A stretch of 15,965 nt of DNA, taken from the NCBI GenBank assembly GCA_028275145.1, contig JAQCNG010000164.1, positions 1 through 15,965 of the forward strand. The letters run 5' to 3'. This document shows positions 6,653 to 14,106 of this stretch, in pieces (position 1 is the stretch's first letter; each line of letters begins with the position of its first letter). A program made the translations under genes and the position numbers. Source of the stretch: Halovenus sp. (lineage in GTDB: Archaea; Halobacteriota; Halobacteria; Halobacteriales; Haloarculaceae). The notes beneath the pieces were generated by a model that was given only the letters and a program-made list of their open reading frames with translations, searched no databases and was not told the origin of the DNA.

Positions 6653-6662
6653 AAGGTTTATT
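6653..6662 (+). promoter_or_regulatory. TATA/BRE promoter element of aglB
   Basis: GAAGGTTTATT ends at 6662, with TTTATT centred 28 bases before the ATG at 6688. That is the spacing expected for a leaderless haloarchaeal transcript, with a purine-rich BRE just upstream. Confidence 0.55.
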
Positions 6663-6687
6663 CCCCAAATCGGCCACCACACGTATA

Positions 6688-9600
6688 ATGGCTGACTCAG
6701 AGGACCGCACGGCCGGAGAGAAGGCACTGGAGACCCTCGAGCGGTGGTATCAGGTGCCAGTGTTGGCCGGCCTGATGGTTTTCATGTTCTGGACCCGGTA
6801 CCAGAACCACGATGCGTTCACCCGCGGGGGCGATGGGTTCTGGTTGCAGGCAGTCGACTCGTGGTACCACTGGCGAGCAACAAACTGGATGGTGGACAAC
6901 GTCCCCTGGACACTCTCGTTCGATGCCTGGACCGGGTTCCCAAACGGCCAGGCACCCGGGCAGTTCGGGACGCTGTTCGACCAGATTGTCGTCGCCGTCT
7001 CGATTGTGCTGGGTCTGGGTAACCCCGGCGAGAGCGACGTGTTGCTGGCGGCACTGGTGACTGTCCCGGCGCTGGCGGCGCTGGTTGCCGTCCCGGTGTA
7101 CTTCCTGGGCAAGCGCCTCGGCACCCGCATCGGCGGCGTGGCCGGGGCCGCGACGCTCGCGCTGTTCGCGGGCGAGTTCTTTCGCCGGTCGACCGCCGGC
7201 CAGTTCCAGCACCACGCCGCCGAGGCGCTGTTCATGGCGATTGCGGTGCTCGCGGTTGTCGTCGCGCTGACCGTCGCCGAGCGCGAGCGGCCCGTCTGGG
7301 AGCTCGTCCGCCGGGGTGACTGGGATGCCCTCCGGCGGCCCACCCTCTACAGCGCACTCGCGGGGCTCGCTGTCACGCTCTACATCTGGGCGTGGCCCCC
7401 CGGCGTCGTTCTGGTCGGTATCCTCGGTGTCTACTTTGTCCTGCAGCTCTCTCTCGACCAGGTCCGGGGCCGGTCGCCGGACCACCTGGCTTTTGTCGGC
7501 GTGGTCAGTATGGTGGTCGTCGCCGCGGGAACGGCACTCCGTATCGGACAACCCGGCTTTAGCGCCACCGGACTCGATTTCTTCCAGCCGACACTCGCGT
7601 TGCTGGTCGCAGGGGGGTGTGTGTTCATGGCCGGACTCGCCCGACTCTGGGACGGGAGACAGCTCCCGCGGTGGTCGTACCCCGCGGCGGTCGGACTGTC
7701 GATACTCGGCGCGCTCGCCGCGCTCGCCGTCGTGTTGCCCGGCGTGTTCGAGACGCTCTCGAACAACCTCGGCGGACGTATCGTCCCGTTCGGTCGCTCC
7801 GAGAGCGCCCTGACCGTCGAGGAAGTCGGCGCTCCGGACTCGTTTTTCAGTAACTTCGTCCAGGAGGAGTACGGCTGGGCGTTCTACACCGGTCTCGTCG
7901 CGCTGCCGATACTCGCCGTGCAGTCCGTGCTCAAGCCGAACGAGCGCGCAAAGTACCTGTTCGTCCTCGTCTGGGCGCTGGTGCTGATCAGTATGGGCAT
8001 GACCCAGGTCCGGTTCAACTACTATCTCGCGGTCGGTGTCGCGGTGCTGAACGCCCACCTCGTCGGCTTTCTCGCCGCCGGCATCGAACTCCCGGGTTCG
8101 ACCGGGGAGACCGACGAATCCGCCTCCGACGTCCAGGTGTTCCAGGTCGTACTCATCCTGGTCGTGGCGATGCTGGTGTTCGTTCCGCTGTTCCCGACGG
8201 TTGCGTCACCCTCGCCGCTCGATGTCGGTGAGGATACGAGGCCGAGTCCGGACGCGGTTCTCTGGGAGGAGTCAAACGAGTGGCTCGCGGAGAACACCCC
8301 GGAGGTCGGTAACTACGCCGGCGCGGGCAACGCGGACGAACTCACCTACAACGGGCAATACGGCTACCCCGATGGGGGGTCGTTCGACTACCCGGAGGGG
8401 GCCTACGGTGTGCTGTCCTGGTGGGACTACGGCCACCTCATCACCGTCCAGGGTGAGCGCATCCCCCACGCGAACCCGTTCCAGCAGAACGCCCGCTCCG
8501 CGTCGGCGTTTCTGACCGCACAGAACGAGAGTCAGGCCGAACTCTACCTCGACGCAATCGCGGCCAGCGAGGAGGTGACACACGAGTCCAACGAGTCGGA
8601 GCTGCGCCAGGCGGTCCAGGAGAGCAACGACCCGCCGGGCATCCAGTACGTGATGATCGACGACCAGACCGCCGCACAGAAGTTCCCGGCGATCACCCAG
8701 TGGACCGGCCCCGACTACCGGGAGTACCTGAACCGCGAGGACAGGAACTTCCTCGAGGGCAGCGGAGAGAACCGGACACAGAACACGCGGGAGGTGCTCG
8801 CCGGCGGTGACTACTACGACACGATGACAGCGCGACTGTACCTCGAGGACGCCGAGGGACTCGAGCACTTCCGGCTCGTCCACGAGTCCTCGGTGTACTC
8901 CTACGTGGGCTTTTTCGGCAACAGACAGTCGTCACAGCGCGTCGGAACGTTCGAGGACGTGACCGAACCCCGCCAGGAGAACGGCTCCAGTCTCGCGGAC
9001 ACGATATCCGACTTCCAGCAACTCCGGGCCGGTGACTTCGGGTTCACACTCGCGCCGGGTCGGACCCTCCACGACCCGTACGTCACGTCCTCGGTCAAGA
9101 CGTTCGAGCGTGTCGAGGGCGCGACGCTGACGGGCGAGACGGAACTCAACGGCTCCGTCGAGGCCACGGTGACCCTGCGGAGCGGCAACAACCGGACGTT
9201 CAACTACACCCAGTCTGCCGACATCGAGGACGGGCGCTTCGAGATGACGGTCCCGTACCCGACAGACGAGACGCTGCGCCCCGGTGACGGCTACGCAAAC
9301 GCCAGCGTGCGGGCAGACAGTGAGTACTCGCTCACGGCGTTCAACCAGTCCGGCGAACCAATCGAGGAGGCCACCGGCGTCACCGTGCCCGAGGCGGACG
9401 TCCAGAGGGGCGACAGTGTCGCGGTCGAACTCCAGGAGATACCGGACCCGCCGGAGTCCAGCCTCGCGAATCTGGATATCGGCGGGCAGGGCAACGCCGG
9501 GACTGCCGCCGTCGGCGAGGACGTTCCCATCTCCGTGGACGTGACGAACGTCGGCGAGGAGGCCGGCGAGTTCGGCCTCTCGCTCTCGGTGGGGAACGAG

Positions 9601-10107
9601 AGCGAGACGGAGGCACCGGGCGAACTCGGCCCCGGGGAGAACACGACGGTGACCTTCGAGAACGTGACCGCTGCACTGGACCCCGGCGAGTACACCGTCC
9701 AGGTGAACACCAACGACGACGCGATCGCCGGCGGGTTGACCGTCGAGTCCGGGGTGGCGCTGCGCAACCTCGACATCGCGGGCCAGGGCGCGAACGCGAC
9801 GGTCGGGGGCGATGCCGGAGGGAACGTCTCGGTGACTGTCGAGAACACCGGTGGACAGCAGTCGGCGTTCGACGTGCGATTACGCCTGGAGAACACAACC
9901 GAGACGACGCTGTCGACGGCGGAACTCGGAAGCGGTCAGAGCACGACGCTCACCTTCGACGCTGCGATCCCCGACCTCGAACCCGGGGAGTACAACCTGA
10001 GTGTCTCGGTAGACAACGAGACGGCAACCGGTGACCTCACTGTGGAGACGACCGCGACAGGAGTCGCCAGTCGGTCGGTTCCGCGCGCGGTCGGACCCGC
10101 GGTGTGA
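6688..10107 (+). CDS. aglB: Oligosaccharyltransferase AglB with C-terminal Ig-like repeats
   Basis: AglB is the archaeal STT3-type enzyme that moves a lipid-linked glycan onto Asn in N-X-S/T sequons outside the membrane. Residues about 22-505 form many membrane helices (around 13). They contain the first acidic motif DSWYH (57-61), the second-motif region RSTAGQFQHHAAE (167-179) and the TIXE-type loop TVEE (376-379). The soluble catalytic domain has WWDYG (578-582) and GERIPHANPFQQ (589-600). The second motif normally supplies Asp; here it is Gln174. After the usual beta-rich C-terminal part (to about 920), two repeats (about 926-1020 and 1025-1120, period about 99) resemble CARDB/Ig-like domains and hold eight sequons. 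At 1139 residues it is longer than Haloferax AglB (about 1050). ATG 6688 follows a good TATA box. It may be the main AglB or a divergent paralogue; no other agl genes are adjacent. Confidence 0.9.
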   Translation: MADSEDRTAGEKALETLERWYQVPVLAGLMVFMFWTRYQNHDAFTRGGDGFWLQAVDSWYHWRATNWMVDNVPWTLSFDAWTGFPNGQAPGQFGTLFDQIVVAVSIVLGLGNPGESDVLLAALVTVPALAALVAVPVYFLGKRLGTRIGGVAGAATLALFAGEFFRRSTAGQFQHHAAEALFMAIAVLAVVVALTVAERERPVWELVRRGDWDALRRPTLYSALAGLAVTLYIWAWPPGVVLVGILGVYFVLQLSLDQVRGRSPDHLAFVGVVSMVVVAAGTALRIGQPGFSATGLDFFQPTLALLVAGGCVFMAGLARLWDGRQLPRWSYPAAVGLSILGALAALAVVLPGVFETLSNNLGGRIVPFGRSESALTVEEVGAPDSFFSNFVQEEYGWAFYTGLVALPILAVQSVLKPNERAKYLFVLVWALVLISMGMTQVRFNYYLAVGVAVLNAHLVGFLAAGIELPGSTGETDESASDVQVFQVVLILVVAMLVFVPLFPTVASPSPLDVGEDTRPSPDAVLWEESNEWLAENTPEVGNYAGAGNADELTYNGQYGYPDGGSFDYPEGAYGVLSWWDYGHLITVQGERIPHANPFQQNARSASAFLTAQNESQAELYLDAIAASEEVTHESNESELRQAVQESNDPPGIQYVMIDDQTAAQKFPAITQWTGPDYREYLNREDRNFLEGSGENRTQNTREVLAGGDYYDTMTARLYLEDAEGLEHFRLVHESSVYSYVGFFGNRQSSQRVGTFEDVTEPRQENGSSLADTISDFQQLRAGDFGFTLAPGRTLHDPYVTSSVKTFERVEGATLTGETELNGSVEATVTLRSGNNRTFNYTQSADIEDGRFEMTVPYPTDETLRPGDGYANASVRADSEYSLTAFNQSGEPIEEATGVTVPEADVQRGDSVAVELQEIPDPPESSLANLDIGGQGNAGTAAVGEDVPISVDVTNVGEEAGEFGLSLSVGNESETEAPGELGPGENTTVTFENVTAALDPGEYTVQVNTNDDAIAGGLTVESGVALRNLDIAGQGANATVGGDAGGNVSVTVENTGGQQSAFDVRLRLENTTETTLSTAELGSGQSTTLTFDAAIPDLEPGEYNLSVSVDNETATGDLTVETTATGVASRSVPRAVGPAV

Positions 10108-10129
10108 GTTGCCGACCGGAACACCGGGT

Positions 10130-10441
10130 TCAGAGTTTCTCGCCGCAGTTGCGACAGTAAACGAACATCTGGTGGCCCTCGTTGTACGCGCCACACTCGT
10201 CACAGCGAACCGCATCCTCGGTGTCCAGCTCCGCCGGCGCAGCGTCCGGGGGACTCTCACCGTCGTCGTATCCGAGCATCCCCGGACTGTCCTGTTCTCG
10301 CTCCGCGTCGACTCCACCTCGTCTGACGGTGCCCGCAGTCGTCGTTCCAGACCCCGACCGACCGATGAACTGCCTGTAGAGGTACACCTGCAGCAGAACG
10401 AACCCGAGGAGATACGCGCCCAGCAGGACCCAGGTTCTCAT
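10130..10441 (-). CDS. Small membrane-anchored zinc-ribbon protein
   Basis: The protein has 103 residues. One N-terminal hydrophobic segment (about 4-21, WVLLGAYLLGFVLLQVYL) is followed by an acidic, flexible linker (28-76). A C-terminal zinc ribbon has Cys80, Cys83, Cys96 and Cys99 (CxxC-12-CxxC). This architecture is frequent in haloarchaeal proteins of unknown role. Seen: one membrane span and four metal-ligand cysteines. Inferred: the ribbon faces the cytoplasm and may bind protein or nucleic acid. The gene converges on aglB with only 22 bp between stop codons, so the two transcripts must end in or across each other. A TATA-like element lies upstream of its ATG. Confidence 0.75.
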   Translation of the reverse strand: MRTWVLLGAYLLGFVLLQVYLYRQFIGRSGSGTTTAGTVRRGGVDAEREQDSPGMLGYDDGESPPDAAPAELDTEDAVRCDECGAYNEGHQMFVYCRNCGEKL

Positions 10442-10460
10442 GTGTCGGAGTTACCGTTCC

Positions 10461-10468
10461 TGATACTT
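10461..10468 (-). promoter_or_regulatory. Possible TATA element of the zinc-ribbon gene
   Basis: The minus strand reads AAGTATCA, centred about 24 bases before the ATG at 10441. It suggests the gene has its own promoter rather than relying on read-through from the acyltransferase. Confidence 0.35.
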
Positions 10469-10477
10469 GGAAGTTCG

Positions 10478-10532
10478 GCCTGAACAGGTCCCCGAGACGG
10501 GCCCCCACCAGCGGGGGGGCCGGCGTTCAGGC
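10478..10532 (-). terminator. Nested hairpins after the acyltransferase gene
   Basis: GCCTGAAC (10478-10485) pairs perfectly with GTTCAGGC (10525-10532). Inside this, GGCCCCC (10500-10506) pairs with GGGGGCC (10515-10521) around an 8-base loop. The outer arm covers the TGA of the acyltransferase. No T-run follows, so it is not a classic terminator. It could be a 3'-end stabiliser or processing hairpin. Confidence 0.4.
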
Positions 10533-11426
10533 GTCGGGTGGCGAGAGATTGCGCCCGAACTCGTCGAACACCGTCAGGTCGTCAGGGAGTTCGTACTCGA
10601 TGCGGCGCTGTTCCCGCCGGTCGGGGTTCTCCAGCGGGTCGGCGACCGACTCCCACCCCGGCTTGACCGCGATCGACTCCGCCGGCGACCCGGCGGCGAT
10701 GTGATGGGCCGGGACGTCGTCCTTGACGACCGACTTTGCCGCCACGAGGGCGTTCCGACCGACTCTGACACCCGCCCGAACCATCGCGTCGTGTGTGACA
10801 CGCACGTCGTCCTCGAGCACCGTGTGGTAGTTGCGCACCTCGGTCTGGTCGACGACGTCGTGGTCGTGGCTGTAGATGTGGGCGTCGTCGGAGACGGAAA
10901 CCCGGTCGCCGATGGTCAACGCCCCCCGGTCGTCCAGGTGGACATCGTCGTGAACAACGACGTTGTCGCCGACTTCGATGTTGTGGCCGTAGGTCATCGT
11001 GACACCCTTGAAAAACCGGCAGTTCTCGCCACAGTCGGCAAACAGGTGTTCGGCCAGCATCCGCCGAAACTCCAGCGCGAAAGCCACGTTGTCGGCCATC
11101 GGCGTGGCGTCGAACTGCCGCCAGAGCCACTGGAGGTGTTTCGAGCGTTCGAAGGCCTCCTCGTGCTCCACCTCGGCGTAGTACTCGCTCTCGAGCGTCG
11201 TGTTGCAGGGGTCGTACCCCTGGAGTCTGACCCGCTGTGCCGGTGAGACGTCCTCGCCTGCCTGCCAGCGCTCGTACGCCTCGCGGTCCCCGTGCAGGTC
11301 GACGAGCACGTCCTCGACGACCGTACAGGTGTCCTCCGGCCCCGAGAGTCGCCTGTCGACCGTCTCGACAAACGCCTCCAACCCCCTCGCGGCGTCGTCG
11401 GGTAGCGACGCGTGGCGCTTTGTCAT
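10527..11426 (-). CDS. Left-handed beta-helix acyltransferase (hexapeptide family, maltose acetyltransferase-like)
   Basis: Hexapeptide-repeat acyltransferases are trimeric and usually move an acetyl group from acetyl-CoA onto a sugar. Of 299 residues, about 134-255 show the repeat pattern: GENCRFF, VGDNVVV, IGDRVSV and VGRNALV. HIYSHDHD (183-190) lies where the catalytic His of the LacA/Maa group lies, and AAGSPA (244-249) matches the CoA-site AGxPA motif. The N-terminal 130 residues are helical and acidic, much longer than the roughly 55-residue leader of bacterial maltose acetyltransferases, and the substrate is unknown. ATG 11426 is chosen because residues read upstream of it are low-complexity and unlike the family. 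It sits downstream of egsA with 148 bp between and probably has its own promoter. A role in glycan modification near aglB is possible but not shown. Confidence 0.82.
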   Translation of the reverse strand: MTKRHASLPDDAARGLEAFVETVDRRLSGPEDTCTVVEDVLVDLHGDREAYERWQAGEDVSPAQRVRLQGYDPCNTTLESEYYAEVEHEEAFERSKHLQWLWRQFDATPMADNVAFALEFRRMLAEHLFADCGENCRFFKGVTMTYGHNIEVGDNVVVHDDVHLDDRGALTIGDRVSVSDDAHIYSHDHDVVDQTEVRNYHTVLEDDVRVTHDAMVRAGVRVGRNALVAAKSVVKDDVPAHHIAAGSPAESIAVKPGWESVADPLENPDRREQRRIEYELPDDLTVFDEFGRNLSPPDA

Positions 11427-11449
11427 ATCGTCCTCTTTTCTCCGGACCC

Positions 11450-11457
11450 TGATAGTG
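11450..11457 (-). promoter_or_regulatory. Possible TATA element of the acyltransferase
   Basis: The minus strand reads CACTATCA, centred about 27 bases before the ATG at 11426. It lies between that start and the 11466-11493 hairpin, so the gene may be transcribed separately from egsA. Confidence 0.3.
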
Positions 11458-11465
11458 GTTTCCTC

Positions 11466-11493
11466 TCCCGGCGGACTGTCAGTTCCGCCGGGA
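11466..11493 (-). terminator. Perfect 10-bp hairpin between egsA and the acyltransferase
   Basis: TCCCGGCGGA (11466-11475) and TCCGCCGGGA (11484-11493) are perfectly complementary around an 8-base loop. It lies about 80 bases past the egsA stop and about 40 before the acyltransferase start. It may mark the 3' end of the egsA transcript or be an operator for the next gene. There is no T-run on the minus strand. Confidence 0.4.
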
Positions 11494-11574
11494 TACGACC
11501 GGGACGGCCGAGGCCAGTCCAACTCCGGGGTCCGTGCTGGTAGCGACTCCGGACGGCCCCTCGGGGACTGTCGG

Positions 11575-12630
11575 TCAGATGACACCGGTGACCGTCGCGG
11601 CGTCGCGGGCGGCGGCCTCGCTGATGCCGTCACCCAGCACCGTGTAGCGGTCGCGCACCTGATTCGCGGTTGCGAGCGCCCGGACGAGCACCCCCTCGTC
11701 GATACCGAGTCCGTCGGCGGTTGTCGGTGCGCCGATGTTGTCGAGCGCGCGGCGAATCTCCGGCCACCGACCGTCGCCCTCCTGGAGATACGACACCAGA
11801 ATGGTGCCGACACCGACCTGGTGACCGTGCAGCGCGGCCTCGGGAACGAGTCGGTCGAGTCGGTGGGAAAACAGGTGTTCGGCCCCGCTGGCCGGCCGCG
11901 AGGAACCGGCGATGCTCATCGCCACACCCGAGGACACGAGCGCCTTTATCACTACCCAGGCAGACTCCTCGAGACCCTGTCGGATGTCGGCCGACCGGTC
12001 GACGAGCAACTCGGCGGTCATCTCCGAGAGCGCGCCGGCGTACTCGGAGTAGGGCGCACCCTGCAGGCGGTGGGCGAGTTGCCAGTCCCGGACGGCCGTG
12101 TAGTTCGAGATGATGTCGGCACAACCGGCCGTTGTGAGTCGCCACGGGGCGTCCGCGAGCACTGAGGTGTCGGCGACCACCGCGAGCGGTGGACGGGCCG
12201 CGACGCTGTGGCGGGTGTCACCCTCGGCGACAGAGCCGCGACTGGAGACGATGCCGTCGTGGCTGGCCGCCGTCGGGACGGAGACAAAGCCCAGGCCGCG
12301 CTCCGAGGCAGCCATCTTTGTGATGTCGATCGCCTTGCCGCCGCCAACACCGACCAGATACCCCGGTTCGGCCTCGTCCATCCGTGTGAGAATCCGCTCG
12401 ACAGCGTCGAAACTCGCCTCCTCGACGACGACCACCTCCGGGTCGGGGCCCCGCTCGCGCAGTTGCTCGACCACCCGGTCGCCGGCCACCTCCCGCGGGG
12501 TCGGACTGGTGACGAGCAACGGCCGACCCGAGAGATGGGTTTCCGTGATAGCCTCGCCCGCCCGCTCCAGCACGCCGTGTCCGACCACGACGTTGCGTGG
12601 GAGCCGTATCCACGTCGACTTCTCGAACAT
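11575..12630 (-). CDS. egsA: sn-glycerol-1-phosphate dehydrogenase (NAD(P)+)
   Basis: This enzyme reduces dihydroxyacetone phosphate to sn-glycerol-1-phosphate, fixing the archaeal stereochemistry of membrane ether lipids. It is a zinc-dependent member of the iron-alcohol-dehydrogenase/dehydroquinate-synthase fold. The 351 residues match the family length. Visible are the nucleotide-binding loop GVGGGKAID (94-102), SVPTAASHDGIVSS (117-130), and likely zinc ligands Asp172 (CADIISN), His252 (SGAEH) and His268 (LHGH). The ATG at 12630 begins MFEKSTWIRLPRN, the usual haloarchaeal N-terminus. A TTG three codons upstream is also in frame but would lengthen it for no reason. A strong TATA box lies 27 bases before the ATG. 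It is downstream of hflX in the same direction but most likely transcribed on its own. Confidence 0.95.
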   Translation of the reverse strand: MFEKSTWIRLPRNVVVGHGVLERAGEAITETHLSGRPLLVTSPTPREVAGDRVVEQLRERGPDPEVVVVEEASFDAVERILTRMDEAEPGYLVGVGGGKAIDITKMAASERGLGFVSVPTAASHDGIVSSRGSVAEGDTRHSVAARPPLAVVADTSVLADAPWRLTTAGCADIISNYTAVRDWQLAHRLQGAPYSEYAGALSEMTAELLVDRSADIRQGLEESAWVVIKALVSSGVAMSIAGSSRPASGAEHLFSHRLDRLVPEAALHGHQVGVGTILVSYLQEGDGRWPEIRRALDNIGAPTTADGLGIDEGVLVRALATANQVRDRYTVLGDGISEAAARDAATVTGVI

Positions 12631-12653
12631 GTCTGGCAATGTGGACCGGCCGG

Positions 12654-12661
12654 TATAAAAT
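12654..12661 (-). promoter_or_regulatory. TATA box of egsA
   Basis: The minus strand reads ATTTTATA, centred 27 bases before the ATG at 12630. This is the clearest TATA box in the window and indicates a leaderless egsA transcript. It supports the choice of ATG 12630 over the upstream TTG. Confidence 0.65.
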
Positions 12662-12714
12662 CCCCTGTCACTGTCCGCTGGTAGCGTTACGCCGGTCTGT
12701 GCTCTGTGTCGCGA

Positions 12715-14031
12715 TTAGGCCGACAACTCGGCGACGAGTTCGGTTGCCTTGCTCCGTGACCGCGCAACAACGGCGGGGCGGGCGGCAAACTCGACCGTGA
12801 CCTGCTCGCCGTACTCGACGGACTCGACGTCTGCGTTGTCGTGAATCCAGGAGACGACACTCATCGTGTCCTCGGTCATCGGGAGCACGAGCCGTTCGCG
12901 CTCGAAGTCGGGCAGGTCCGCGTGGATGCGCTCGCACAGCGTGTCGACGCGCTCGCCGGTGCGCGCGCTCACGACCACCGGGTTCGGGGCCAGCGCCGAC
13001 AGCGCCTCCCGTTTTCTCTGTAACTCCCGCTCGTCGACGCGGTCACACTTGTTGAGCACCGTCACGATAGGGGCCTCGTTGCGCTCGTACAGCGTGTCGT
13101 GGCAGGTCACCAGTTTCTCCCGCATCTCCGGAATCGTCTCGCTGGCGTCGACCACCAGCAACACCAGGTCCGCCAGATACACCGAATCCAGTGTGGACTT
13201 GAACGACTCGACGAGCCAGTGTGGCAGGTCGGAGATGAACCCGACGGTGTCTGTCACGAGCACCTCCCGCGGGCCGAGCTCGGCCCGGCGGGTGGTCGTG
13301 CCCAGCGTCGTGAACAGGCGGTCCTCCGACTCGGCCGTGCTGTCGAGGTCCGGGTGGAGCTGTTTGTTCTCGTCGACATCGACATCCGCGGCGAGGCGGC
13401 GTAACAGCGTCGACTTGCCGGCGTTCGTGTAGCCCGCGAGCGCGACCAGGTCGAACCCCGACTCGCGGCGTTGCTGCCGGCGCTGCTGGTCTGTCTGCTC
13501 GATCCGTTCGAGTTCCTCGCGGATGCGCGAGATGCGTGATTTGATGTCCCGCTCGCGGCTCTCGTCGTACTCGCCCAGCCCCATGAACCCGGGGCGCTCG
13601 TCGCGACTCGCCAGACTGGCCTTTGCCTCCGCCCGCGGGAGCTCGTAGCGCAACTCCGCGAGTTCGACCTGAAGCTGGGCCTTGCGGGTCTGTGCCCGCT
13701 GTCCGAATATCTCCAGAATGAGCCGAAAGCGGTCGACGACCCGGACGCCGTCGGGGAGTTTGTTCCCGATGTTGAACGTCTGGTACGGTCCGAGTTCGTT
13801 GTCGACCACCAGCACCGCCGCGTCCGCCGCGGCGACCCTGCCGGCAATCGCCGTTACCTTGCCCTCGCCGAACCCGTATGCGGGGTCCTCTGTGCGGGTC
13901 TGTGCAACCGTCTCGACCACCCGGTAGCCCGCCGCCTGGGTCAACTCCGATATCTCCGTGGTATCGGCCTCACCCGAGTCGACCCGCTTTGCGACAACGG
14001 CTCGCGTACCGGTCTTGGATTCTGCCGTCAC
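12715..14031 (-). CDS. hflX: HflX-family GTPase
   Basis: HflX is a translational GTPase-like protein that binds the large ribosomal subunit and can split stalled ribosomes. The 438 residues show the HflX N-terminal domain (about 10-110, with NELGPYQTFNIG at 78-89), a coiled-coil-like helical linker (about 112-190, rich in Arg, Glu and Gln) and the G domain. Motifs are G1 GYTNAGKS (200-207), G2 TTLGTTTR (241-248), G3 DTVGF (261-265), G4 NKCD (327-330) and G5 SAR (355-357). A C-terminal domain of about 60 residues follows. The start is GTG at 14031; it directly precedes the conserved TRAVVAKR stretch and sits about 29 bases after a TATA-like element. The lipoprotein gene upstream ends 75 bp away. 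Confidence 0.93.
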   Translation of the reverse strand: MTAESKTGTRAVVAKRVDSGEADTTEISELTQAAGYRVVETVAQTRTEDPAYGFGEGKVTAIAGRVAAADAAVLVVDNELGPYQTFNIGNKLPDGVRVVDRFRLILEIFGQRAQTRKAQLQVELAELRYELPRAEAKASLASRDERPGFMGLGEYDESRERDIKSRISRIREELERIEQTDQQRRQQRRESGFDLVALAGYTNAGKSTLLRRLAADVDVDENKQLHPDLDSTAESEDRLFTTLGTTTRRAELGPREVLVTDTVGFISDLPHWLVESFKSTLDSVYLADLVLLVVDASETIPEMREKLVTCHDTLYERNEAPIVTVLNKCDRVDERELQRKREALSALAPNPVVVSARTGERVDTLCERIHADLPDFERERLVLPMTEDTMSVVSWIHDNADVESVEYGEQVTVEFAARPAVVARSRSKATELVAELSA

Positions 14032-14055
14032 TCGTGTGGGAGGTTGGTCACGCTG

Positions 14056-14065
14056 CTATTTGAAA
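14056..14065 (-). promoter_or_regulatory. TATA-like element of hflX
   Basis: The minus strand reads TTTCAAATAG, centred about 29 bases before the GTG at 14031. This supports the GTG start and a separate hflX transcript. Confidence 0.5.
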
Positions 14066-14106
14066 TGCAGGGTCAGACGGGGCGCGAGACCCCCCAGTCC
14101 GCCGGC

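Noticed and set aside
6458..6727. N-terminal extension of the dehydrogenase frame to 6727
   Set aside because: It would cross the aglB start and promoter; the conserved dehydrogenase N-terminus begins at ATG 6457.
6697..8058. 453-residue minus-strand open frame opposite aglB
   Set aside because: It is antisense to the membrane part of AglB; the peptide is polar and repetitive as expected of a shadow frame.
11427..11813. N-terminal extension of the acyltransferase frame into egsA
   Set aside because: It overlaps the 3' end of egsA and reads as Arg/Ser-rich shadow sequence. ATG 11426 follows a TATA-like element.
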